Assembly: GCF_036116635.1 (NCBI RefSeq) | Contig: NZ_CP107995.1 | Coordinates: 8,432,001-8,496,000 of the forward strand | Direction: 5' to 3' | DNA from: Amycolatopsis sp. NBC_00345 | GTDB taxonomy: Bacteria > Actinomycetota > Actinomycetes > Mycobacteriales > Pseudonocardiaceae | Length of the DNA: 64,000 nucleotides | In this document: one piece after another, positions 17,981 to 24,701 of the stretch | Layout: every line of letters begins with the position of its first letter | Numbering within the stretch: position 1 is the first letter of the stretch | Position numbers and translations under genes: made by a program | Notes under the pieces: generated by a model | Database searches by the model: none | What the model was told of the DNA's origin: nothing | The model's input: the letters and a program-made list of their open reading frames with translations, nothing else

Positions 17981-18337
17981 GTGACCGCGAAGTTCAAGGA
18001 CCTGGCGATCGACGCGCTTGACCACCAGGCGCTCGCCGACTGGTGGTGCGCGGCGTTCGGTTACGTGCGCCGAGACTCGCTGACCGGCGACGAGCGGCCA
18101 CCGGACTGGCCGGTGCCGATCGTCGACCCGACGGGCTCGGCGCCGCTGTTCTGGATCTGCCCGGTGCCCGAGGCGAAGACCGTCAAGAACCGCATGCACC
18201 TGGACGTCTGGGGCGACCCGGACGAGCTTGTGGCCGCCGGCGCCACCCTGATCCGCGCGAAGGGCGGTGACATCGAGTGGCACGTGCTTGCTGATCCGGA
18301 GGGGAATGAGTTCTGTGTGTTCGAGCCGCGGGAGTGA
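17981..18337 (+). CDS. VOC-family (glyoxalase-like) protein
   Basis: Single glyoxalase/bleomycin-resistance fold protein of 118 aa (Glyoxalase_6-like). The typical DHQALADWWCAAFGY opening, 'MHLDVWG' and 'DPEGNEFCVFEP' close are visible. The His and Glu in these motifs are the usual metal ligands. Start is GTG 17981 with GGAGGGAC just upstream. Function in this subfamily is generally unknown. The 3' end of this gene has two degenerate copies farther on (about 18745 and 19515). Confidence 0.85.
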   Translation: MTAKFKDLAIDALDHQALADWWCAAFGYVRRDSLTGDERPPDWPVPIVDPTGSAPLFWICPVPEAKTVKNRMHLDVWGDPDELVAAGATLIRAKGGDIEWHVLADPEGNEFCVFEPRE

Positions 18338-18440
18338 GTCCGGCGGTTGACTCTCAGCCCGGCACTGCGCGGGCTGACGCCAAGGCGAGATGCCATCTGA
18401 CAACGGTGTCTCGCCTTGCGCTTATGGCAGACTTTGCAGC

Positions 18441-18644
18441 GTGGTGAATAGGCGGGCGTCCCGGGTGGCGATCTATCGCCGTGCGGCCCTTGCCGCGTGC
18501 TCGGCAGCGGTGGCCATTGCCTCAGCCTCGGCCGGGTTCCACGAACTGCCCAACCTCTTCCAGCTTCTGAGTACCCTGCTCGCCGCATGTCTCGCGGCGC
18601 TCCTCGCCTGGGAGCCTGATTTTAAAAAAAATCTCATGAGTTGA
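18441..18644 (+). CDS. Small hypothetical membrane protein
   Basis: Possible 67-residue protein starting at GTG 18441. It has a basic N-terminus and two hydrophobic stretches (about residues 14-30 and 37-54), and ends KKNLMS. No family is recognised. Its 3' end contains an A-rich run (about 18622-18631), unusual for this genome. It may be a real small membrane protein or a chance frame in the disturbed region before the toxin-antitoxin pair. Confidence 0.35.
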   Translation: MVNRRASRVAIYRRAALAACSAAVAIASASAGFHELPNLFQLLSTLLAACLAALLAWEPDFKKNLMS

Positions 18645-18744
18645 CAATTTCAGTGGGACAGTCGGAAGTTCTTGACGTAACTGGAATTTCATGCTAATGC
18701 AGGATAATGCTGGCGAACGTCGGCGGGGCGCGACCTGTTCGTGG

Positions 18745-18805
18745 AACGGTGTCGCTCCTCGGCACTTGCGAGGGGAACGAGTTCTGCGTGTTCCAACCGT
18801 GGTGA
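18745..18805 (+). repeat. Degenerate copy of the VOC gene 3' end (copy 1)
   Basis: The stretch ending GGGGAACGAGTTCTGCGTG matches the end of the VOC gene (GGGGAATGAGTTCTGTGTG at about 18300). It still encodes EGNEFCVF before a stop. It lies just downstream of the toxin gene and pairs with copy 2 on the far side of the antitoxin. Confidence 0.65.
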
Positions 18806-18817
18806 TCTGAATAGGAC

Positions 18818-19126
18818 TTAGGGATGCGGTCCTATTGTGACGATGGTGATCTGTTCGTTTCCGGGCCCGTATATCCACCACACGCGCCATGCCGACGGAG
18901 TCTTGTTCTCGATGTAGGACTCCCACAAAGTGGCACCGCTTGGCCCAGGGATTGACTGGTAGTCATGAGAGTGCAGCCCCGGGTGCCGCGGACCTGCCTG
19001 CTCCAACAGGCGTAGCGCTTTGCGGACCTTCTTCAGCTTGGCGCGGTATTGCTGCTGGGCTTTGAGGCCTTCAAGGACCTTCTCGGCTTCCCTGGTGTAG
19101 AGCAGTTGGAATGGCGGAGCGCTCAC
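18818..19126 (-). CDS. RelE/ParE-like toxin
   Basis: A 102-residue protein with the RelE/ParE plan: 'YTREAEKVLEGL' opening helix, a basic helix (RAKLKKVRKALRLLEQ), and the closing strand pair 'AWRVWWIYGPGNEQITIVTIGPHP'. Such proteins cleave ribosome-bound mRNA or poison gyrase. Its start overlaps the end of the upstream antitoxin gene by four bases (ATGA), the usual antitoxin-first order. The type II toxin call is from fold pattern; the target is unknown. Confidence 0.75.
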   Translation of the reverse strand: MSAPPFQLLYTREAEKVLEGLKAQQQYRAKLKKVRKALRLLEQAGPRHPGLHSHDYQSIPGPSGATLWESYIENKTPSAWRVWWIYGPGNEQITIVTIGPHP

Positions 19127-19419
19127 TCTTCGTCGTCATCCTCGTCGTCATCCGCGGTCACCCAGTTCAAGGAACGCGTGTTTCCTTCGGCGGCGTCAGC
19201 GAGCCCACGAAAGAGCGATGCACGCAGTTCGTCGTTCTCCCACACGAGTAGCTCACGCTTGGGGATGCTGGCCAATGGAGTGAGCAGGATGGCGCCCTCG
19301 CTGTTCATCGACACAGCGTAACGATCATTCTTGTGTGCTCCGGCCTTGCCAACCGGGACCCGGGCGCGGTCGTCGGCGGTTACCTCGGCGACCGGTCGGA
19401 AGTCCTCCAAGGCCGTCAT
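19123..19419 (-). CDS. Cognate antitoxin of the RelE-like toxin
   Basis: A 98-residue protein encoded directly upstream of and overlapping the toxin. The N-terminal half (VPVGKAGAHKNDRYAVSMN) has a short-strand pattern reminiscent of AbrB-type DNA-binding antitoxins. The C-terminus ends in a long acidic tail, which in other antitoxins neutralises the toxin. Start at ATG 19419 is supported by GGAGG six bases upstream; the frame is open further upstream without a ribosome site. The antitoxin role is inferred from gene order. Confidence 0.65.
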   Translation of the reverse strand: MTALEDFRPVAEVTADDRARVPVGKAGAHKNDRYAVSMNSEGAILLTPLASIPKRELLVWENDELRASLFRGLADAAEGNTRSLNWVTADDDEDDDEE

Positions 19420-19443
19420 CGCGTCCTCCCTGCTTGCCGACTG

Positions 19444-19491
19444 TATGACTAGATCATATGACAGAGTGGGTAAATGGGCAATGCCCACTCT
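19444..19491. promoter_or_regulatory. Inverted repeats upstream of the antitoxin gene
   Basis: TATGA-CTAGA-TCATA (19444-19458) is an AT-rich palindrome just upstream of the antitoxin start. It is followed by AGAGTGGG (19463-19470) and CCCACTCT (19484-19491). Position suits autoregulation of the toxin-antitoxin operon. Confidence 0.55.
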
Positions 19492-19514
19492 ATCGCTCGG
19501 CCAAGTCGAGTATC

Positions 19515-19572
19515 AACGGTGCCCCACCTCGGTGCTTGCCGAGGGGCACGAGTTCGGCCGTGTTCGGATCGC
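19515..19572 (+). repeat. Degenerate copy of the VOC gene 3' end (copy 2)
   Basis: AACGGTG, CCTCGG, CTTGC and GAGGGG-ACGAGTTC blocks align with copy 1 at 18745-18805 and with the VOC gene end. The two copies flank the toxin-antitoxin pair as imperfect direct repeats about 770 bases apart. Confidence 0.6.
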
Positions 19573-19661
19573 GGCGGTGCGTGACTTCGGCGGTGTTCGT
19601 CCAGACACATCTGCGTCGCGGGGGCGGCTCGGGATGCCTATCGTCCCGGTGTGAGCGCTTT

Positions 19662-20672
19662 ATGACGTGGTGGCACGCGGTGATCATCTTCGTCGCGGGG
19701 GTCTGGGCGGGCACCATCAACGCGGTGGTGGGGTCCGGCACGCTGGTGACGTTCCCGGTGCTCGTCGCGCTTGGGTACTCGCCGCTGACGGCGACCACGT
19801 CGAACGCCGTCGGCTTGGCTCCCGGCACGATCAGCGGCGCGTACGGCTACCGCCACGAGCTTGCGGGTTACTGGCCGCAGGTGATCCGTTTCGCGGTGGC
19901 GTCGTTCTTCGGCGCGATCGGCGGCACGGTGCTTCTGCTGACTCTGCCGAAGGACGCGTTCGAGACGATCGTGCCGGTGCTCGTCGGGCTGGCTGTCGTG
20001 TTGGTGATCGTGCAGCCGTGGGTGTCGAAATGGGTCCAGAAACGTCGGGCGGCCGGTGCCGGGGCAGGAGGCGTTGCTGGAACCGCTGGTGCTGACGCTG
20101 GTTCCGGCGATGCCGGCGCCGAAAGCGTGGCTGGCGGCGATGCTGAAGGCGCAGCCACGACCGGTGGCTCGGCGGGCCTCGGTGGACACCTGGCCGCTGC
20201 CCGCGATGGCGGCGCGGCCGATGCGAGCGGCCGCTCGGTCGCGGCGTCGGCTGGGAGTGGCGCGGCAGCAGGGAGCGGGGCGGCGGGGGTCACCGTGGCG
20301 GTGAGCGGCGCCGCGCGTCGGGGTGGGCCGTTGCTGATGGGGCTGCTGTTCCTGATCGGCATCTACGGCGGCTACTTCACCGCTGCGCAGGGCGTGATGA
20401 TGATGGCCGTGATGGGAATGCTGCTGGCGGAGCCGATGCAGCGCCTCAACGGAGTCAAGAACTCGCTCTCGGCCGTCATCAACGTCGTCGCCGGGCTGAT
20501 CTACGCGATCGTCGCCCCGGTGAGCTGGCCGGTGATCGGGCTGCTCGCCGTCGGGTCGACCATCGGTGGTCAGCTGGGTGCGAAGATCGGCCGCCGGCTC
20601 TCGCCGACGGTGTTGCGTGGGGTGATCGTGGTGATCGGGGTCGCCGCTGTGGTGCAGCTTCTGCTCAAGTAG
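19662..20672 (+). CDS. TauE/SafE-family membrane permease
   Basis: Membrane protein of about 336 aa of the TauE/SafE (sulfite exporter-like) family. Two repeats of four helices are expected. The first half shows 'GVWAGTINAVVGSGTLVTFPVLVALGY' and SNAVGLAPG. The second half shows 'GIYGGYFTAAQGVMMMAVMGM' and 'NGVKNSLSAVINVVAGLIY'. Between the halves lies an unusual Ala/Gly/Ser-rich stretch of about 80 residues (135-215), where family members normally have a short loop. Start is ATG 19662. The exported anion is unknown. Confidence 0.85.
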   Translation: MTWWHAVIIFVAGVWAGTINAVVGSGTLVTFPVLVALGYSPLTATTSNAVGLAPGTISGAYGYRHELAGYWPQVIRFAVASFFGAIGGTVLLLTLPKDAFETIVPVLVGLAVVLVIVQPWVSKWVQKRRAAGAGAGGVAGTAGADAGSGDAGAESVAGGDAEGAATTGGSAGLGGHLAAARDGGAADASGRSVAASAGSGAAAGSGAAGVTVAVSGAARRGGPLLMGLLFLIGIYGGYFTAAQGVMMMAVMGMLLAEPMQRLNGVKNSLSAVINVVAGLIYAIVAPVSWPVIGLLAVGSTIGGQLGAKIGRRLSPTVLRGVIVVIGVAAVVQLLLK

Positions 20673-20717
20673 CCGGTACCGGACGTGCTACGGCCGGCCA
20701 GTGCGGCCCGCAAGCGC

Positions 20718-20746
20718 CTGATCCCGTTGCCGGACAACGGGATCAG
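20718..20746 (+). terminator. Terminator after the TauE/SafE gene
   Basis: Perfect 12-base arms CTGATCCCGTTG (20718-20729) and CAACGGGATCAG (20735-20746) with a five-base loop. Confidence 0.75.
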
Positions 20747-20814
20747 ACACTCGTGGCGGACTGTGTGCCCGACGGTAGGCAGTGAGCGACTCCAGGACGT
20801 GGTCGGCAACGCCG

Positions 20815-20955
20815 GTTCACCACAGCAGCGGCCCGCCGCTGTGGTGCCGTCACCGCAGTGATGAGCCGCCGCTGTGGTGCCGCCACCACAGCGATGCGCC
20901 ACTACAGCGATGCGCCACCACGGCGATGCGCCGCCGCCGCTGTGGCGCCGCTGTC
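20815..20955. repeat. Tandem repeats and hairpin between convergent genes
   Basis: Two roughly 30-bp units starting GCCGCTGTGGTGCCG are followed by 16-bp units GCCAC(T/C)AC(A/G)GCGATGC. Within it, CGCTGTGGTG (20870-20879) and CACCACAGCG (20884-20893) form a perfect hairpin, which could terminate the patatin gene. Confidence 0.65.
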
Positions 20956-21865
20956 ACCAGGAGTCGAGCCGGGGTGCTTCCTTCGCCCCCTGTTCGCGTC
21001 CGACCTGGAACGCCTCGGGAATCAGGCCCATGTCCATCAGCCGCGTGCCGTGGCCGCTCAGTGCGAGGAATTCCGGACCGGGTTCGATGACTGCGAGCGA
21101 CCCGCCGGCCGCCCTGATGGCGTCGAGTTCCGCGGCCTGGTCCTCATAGGGGGCGGCCAGCGCCGGGTCGAGGCCCTCGGGCGGCGTGAGAGCGGTGCAC
21201 GACACCACGATCACCGACCGGGCGCCGGCGACCAGGTCCGCGTTGAGCGAGCTGCGTGCGCCGCCGTCCATGTACCGGTCCCCGTGCATCGTCACCGGTG
21301 GGGTGAAGCCGGGCACGGACGAACTCGACGCGACCGCCTTGGCCAGATCGACCCCGGAATCCGCTGACCACACCACCAACCGACCCGTGGTGGCGCTGAC
21401 CGCGGTCGCGCGGAAGGCCGGCGGCCACACCTGCCCGGCCAACGACGCGTACCCGGGCCCGGCCAGGAATTCCTCCTCGGTCATGGTCTTCGCGGCCAGC
21501 GCCGTGGCGCCGATGGCCGCGCGCGCCTGATCCGGATCGGCTGCGCGAGCCGCGCCGGCGAAGATCGAGAGCAGATCGCCGATGCCGCCGGTGGCGGCGG
21601 ACTCGTAGGGGCTCGGCTCGGATCGCCGGTTCAGCTCGGTCGACAGGCCGGCGGCCACGTCCACGCCGAGAGCGAATTGCGCGCCGGCGATGGCGCCCGC
21701 CGAGGTGCCGACAATGCGTTCGGCTCGGCGGAGGTCCCGGCCGGCGTCGACCAGGCCGGACAGCAGACCGGCGGTCCAGGCGTAACCGACCGGGCCGCCG
21801 CCGCCGAGGACCAGCGCTCGCTCGACGCCTGCCGCGTCGTTCGCTTCATGTGAGTGCGTTGTCAT
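20954..21865 (-). CDS. Patatin-like phospholipase family protein
   Basis: Patatin-fold serine lipase of about 303 aa. The oxyanion loop LGGGGPVGYAWTAGLL, the nucleophile GTSAGA and the catalytic Asp in YMDGGARSS are all visible, so the Ser-Asp dyad is intact. Start is ATG 21865, with AAGGA six bases upstream; an upstream in-frame ATG at 21895 lacks one. It is divergent from a TetR gene across a palindromic region, so it is probably repressed by it. Substrate lipid unknown. Confidence 0.88.
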   Translation of the reverse strand: MTTHSHEANDAAGVERALVLGGGGPVGYAWTAGLLSGLVDAGRDLRRAERIVGTSAGAIAGAQFALGVDVAAGLSTELNRRSEPSPYESAATGGIGDLLSIFAGAARAADPDQARAAIGATALAAKTMTEEEFLAGPGYASLAGQVWPPAFRATAVSATTGRLVVWSADSGVDLAKAVASSSSVPGFTPPVTMHGDRYMDGGARSSLNADLVAGARSVIVVSCTALTPPEGLDPALAAPYEDQAAELDAIRAAGGSLAVIEPGPEFLALSGHGTRLMDMGLIPEAFQVGREQGAKEAPRLDSW

Positions 21866-21919
21866 GCGAGTTCCTTCGGCGTAGTGGTTTTGCACGAGGT
21901 CGGGGCGAGGTGACCGTCA

Positions 21920-21966
21920 TGACAGCTTGTGTCATGGATACTACCCCCGCATAACACAAGCTGTCA
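21920..21966. promoter_or_regulatory. Paired operator between patatin and TetR genes
   Basis: TGACAGCTTGTGTCA (21920-21934) is a near-palindrome (TGACA/TGTCA). A second copy in reverse, AACACAAGCTGTCA (21953-21966), gives 14-base inverted arms. Two matching sites between divergent genes are typical of TetR autoregulation. Confidence 0.75.
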
Positions 21967-22045
21967 TCACCTAGAATCAGCCGGGCACGAGCGGACAGAG
22001 GGGAGGGAGGAGCCGGGTCCCGCGGGACGCCGGGTCCGGACTGAC

Positions 22046-22624
22046 ATGGGGCGATGGGCGCCGGACGCACGTGGTCGCCTGGAACAGGCGGCGCTGGAGC
22101 TGTACGCCGAGCGCGGGTTCGACCAGACCACGGTGGCCGAGATCGCCGACCGGGCCGGCCTCAAACAGCGCTCGTTCTTCCGCTACTTCGCCGACAAACG
22201 CGACGTGCTGTTCTGGAGCCAGACCGCGCTCCGCGAGCTCTGTGTGGCCGCGATCATGGACGCACCCGAGATCGTGAGCCCGATCGACGGGGTGGCTCTG
22301 GCGCTCGACCATGCCGCCGTTGTCATCGAGGAACGCAGCGAACTGGTCCGCAAGCGGAAGATCGTGATCGCGGCGAACCCGGAACTGCGCGAGCGTGAAC
22401 TGCTCAAACTGGTCAACCTGGCGGACGCGGTGGCCGAGGCGCTCGGGCGGCGCGGCGTTGATGCAGTGCTGGCGAACGTCGCCGCGGAAGCCGGGGTCAC
22501 GGTCTTCCGGATCGCCTACGCCCGCTGGGCCGACCAACCCGGCGAGGTGGACCTGCGTCAGCTCCTTGTGGACGTCATGAGCCAACTGCACGCGGTGACC
22601 GCGCGCGGCTCAAACCGCACCTGA
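22046..22624 (+). CDS. TetR-family transcriptional regulator
   Basis: A 192-residue regulator. The N-terminal helix-turn-helix (DQTTVAEIADRAGLKQRSFF, then RYFADKRDVLF) is textbook TetR/AcrR; the C-terminal ligand domain resembles TetR_C_17-type actinomycete regulators. ATG 22046 is chosen to match the family N-terminus; the frame is open back to 21929 and would run through the operator. The divergent patatin gene is the likely target, with the paired operator in between. Confidence 0.88.
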   Translation: MGRWAPDARGRLEQAALELYAERGFDQTTVAEIADRAGLKQRSFFRYFADKRDVLFWSQTALRELCVAAIMDAPEIVSPIDGVALALDHAAVVIEERSELVRKRKIVIAANPELRERELLKLVNLADAVAEALGRRGVDAVLANVAAEAGVTVFRIAYARWADQPGEVDLRQLLVDVMSQLHAVTARGSNRT

Positions 22625-22642
22625 AACGGAAGGCGGGAGCGG

Positions 22643-22678
22643 CGGGCGGGGCTGTCGTGTCCAGGCCAGCCCCGCCCG
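22643..22678. terminator. Bidirectional terminator
   Basis: Perfect 12-base arms CGGGCGGGGCTG (22643-22654) and CAGCCCCGCCCG (22667-22678) lie between the convergent TetR and aminotransferase genes. Confidence 0.8.
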
Positions 22679-22698
22679 ATCCGCCGTGAAAACCCCTG

Positions 22699-23754
22699 TC
22701 AGGAAAGGAATTCGCGGGCCGCGGCCAGGAACAGGTCGTTCTCTTCCGGAGTGCCGATCGTGACGCGGGCGCCGTCGCCGGGGAAGGGGCGGACGATCAG
22801 TTTGCGGTCGAGCATGTGCTCGGAGAAGGCGACCGTCCGCTCGGCGAGCGGGAACCAGACGAAGTTGGCCTGCGTGGGCGGGATGTCGTAACCCATGTCC
22901 AGCAACGAATTCCGCACGCGCTCGCGCTCGGTGATGATTTCCTGGCAGCGCTCGAGCAGCTCGCCGGCGGCGTCGAGGGACGCCATGGCCGCCACCTGCG
23001 CGATGGAGTTCACCGAGAAGGCGACGTAGACCTGTCGCAGCGCTTCGGCGATCGGGACGGACGCCACGGCGTAACCGACGCGGAGGCCGGCGAGGCCGTA
23101 CGCCTTCGAGAAGGTCCGCAGCACGGCCACGTTGTTGTGCGTGCGCGTGAACTCGATGCCGTCCGGCACCTCGGAGTCGGTGACGAACTCCTTGTACGCC
23201 TCGTCCAGCACCACGAGCACGTGCGCCGGGACGGCGTCGAGGAAGCGCTCGATCTCGTCGCGGTGCAGCACGGTGCCGGTCGGATTGTTGGGGTTGCAGA
23301 CGAAGATCAGCTTCGTCCGGTCGGTGATGGCCGCCAGCATGGCGTCGAGGTCGAGGCCGTATCCGTCGGTCAGTGGGATTTTCACCCCGACGGCGTGCGC
23401 CACCTGCGTGACGATCGGGTACGCCTCGAAGGAGCGCCACGCGAACATCGCCTCGTCGCCGGGCCCGCACACGGCCTGGATCAGCTGCTGGCACAGGGAA
23501 ACCGAGCCGCAGCCGACGGCGAGCCGGTCGATCGGCACGTCCAGCTCCGTCGCGAGCCGCTCGCGCAGGGCCTGCGAACCGCTGTCCGGGTAACGGTTGA
23601 CGTCGCCCATCGCCGCGGTGATCGCGGCCCGCACGCTGGGCAGCGGGCCACCGGGGACCTCGTTGCTCGCCAGCTTGATCGCGCCGTGGATCGTCCGGCC
23701 AGGGACGTACTTCGGCAACGATTCGAGATCCGGGCGGGGGGCGAGGGACGGCAT
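22699..23754 (-). CDS. pat: Aromatic aminotransferase, HisC family
   Basis: PLP-dependent fold type I aminotransferase of about 351 aa. The PLP Lys is in TFSKAYGLAGLRVGYA, and NPNNPTG and DEAYKEF are present. The opening 'YVPGRTIHGAIKLASNE' and 'AVGCGSVSLCQQL' resemble the Mycobacterium HisC2/Pat protein, which transaminates phenylalanine and other aromatic acids, more than the his-operon HisC. Start is ATG 23754. There are no histidine genes next to it, which supports the aromatic assignment, though histidinol-phosphate activity cannot be excluded. Confidence 0.82.
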   Translation of the reverse strand: MPSLAPRPDLESLPKYVPGRTIHGAIKLASNEVPGGPLPSVRAAITAAMGDVNRYPDSGSQALRERLATELDVPIDRLAVGCGSVSLCQQLIQAVCGPGDEAMFAWRSFEAYPIVTQVAHAVGVKIPLTDGYGLDLDAMLAAITDRTKLIFVCNPNNPTGTVLHRDEIERFLDAVPAHVLVVLDEAYKEFVTDSEVPDGIEFTRTHNNVAVLRTFSKAYGLAGLRVGYAVASVPIAEALRQVYVAFSVNSIAQVAAMASLDAAGELLERCQEIITERERVRNSLLDMGYDIPPTQANFVWFPLAERTVAFSEHMLDRKLIVRPFPGDGARVTIGTPEENDLFLAAAREFLS

Positions 23755-23857
23755 CGTCGGTTCTCCTCGGTTCTGGCGGACAACTTCGCCACCGTATCTC
23801 GCCGCGGCCGATCCAGAAAGGTTTCCAATGTTCACCTGGAGGTGATTGAGTGAGGTG

Positions 23858-24490
23858 ATGACGTCGACGAGCACCGTGGATTACCAGCGTACCGACGGCC
23901 GCACGCTGCGCTTGACTTTCGCGGAGCCCGAGCGCGCCTTGCGTGGCGGCCTCGTTGTCCTGCACGAAGGCAACGGCGTCACCGACGGCGTGGTGCTGCT
24001 CGTCGCGAGCCTCGCCGGCGAAGGCTGGCTCACCGTCACGCCGCACATCGACGGCGGCGAAGAGCTGACACAGCAGGATCTCCTCGACGCGACGGACATC
24101 ACACTCGAATGGCTGCTCGAACGCGGCGTCGAAGCGGATCTTCGCGGCGTCGTCGGGTTCGATCTCGGCGGGACGGCGGCGTTGCTCGTCGCTTCGCACC
24201 GGCGGCTGGGGGCGGCGGTGAGCGTCGGCGGTCAGCGCGTCACGGAACTGCCGCGGCTGCTGGAGATCGCCGGTCGCGTCACGAGTCCGTGGCTCGGCAT
24301 GTACGGCGACGCCGGTGACGACGCGGGCGGCGCCGAGGTCGAGCAGCTGCGCGATGCCGCGGCATCGGCGAAGGTGGCCACCAACGTCGTCCGCTACGCG
24401 GGCGCCAACCACCGCTTCGACGCCGACCCCGGCGCGGCGGAAGAGGCCTGGCAGCGCACCCTCGACTGGTTCGACGCCCACCTGCGCTGA
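23858..24490 (+). CDS. Dienelactone hydrolase-like protein with Asp at the nucleophile position
   Basis: Alpha/beta-hydrolase of 210 aa of the dienelactone hydrolase type (VVLHEGNGVTD, 'WLTVTPHIDGG', closing GANHRFDADP). In this family the nucleophile elbow reads G-F-C-x-G-G; here it is GFDLGG with Asp (D102). The acid and the base His remain. It may be a non-lactonase enzyme with an Asp nucleophile, as in dehalogenases, or a non-catalytic protein. The start is uncertain: ATG 23858 or the TTG at 23846, both after GGAGG. Divergent from the aminotransferase gene. Confidence 0.75.
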   Translation: MTSTSTVDYQRTDGRTLRLTFAEPERALRGGLVVLHEGNGVTDGVVLLVASLAGEGWLTVTPHIDGGEELTQQDLLDATDITLEWLLERGVEADLRGVVGFDLGGTAALLVASHRRLGAAVSVGGQRVTELPRLLEIAGRVTSPWLGMYGDAGDDAGGAEVEQLRDAAASAKVATNVVRYAGANHRFDADPGAAEEAWQRTLDWFDAHLR

Positions 24491-24510
24491 GGCCCGTAAC
24501 CCCTCGTGAA

Positions 24511-24536
24511 TGCTCGCCGGTTTCGACCGGTGAGCA
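24511..24536 (+). terminator. Terminator after the dienelactone hydrolase-like gene
   Basis: TGCTCGCCGGT and ACCGGTGAGCA pair (one mismatch) around a TTCG tetraloop. Confidence 0.75.
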
Positions 24537-24701
24537 CCCTGTTGCGCCCTTCTCCACGACAAGTACCTGATCGGATCGCCGTGGCGGCTCAGGTTCCCCG
24601 TACGTTGAAGGATAAGAAAGTGTGAGGTACCGGTGAAGAAGATACTCTCCGGGGAGTGACGAAGACGGGGGAAGCATGGTTCGGCCGTACGTGTTGCAAG
24701 C

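Noticed and set aside
20815..20955. A CRISPR-like array in the short repeats
   Set aside because: Units differ in length (30 and 16 bp), have no spacers of uniform size and there are no cas genes.
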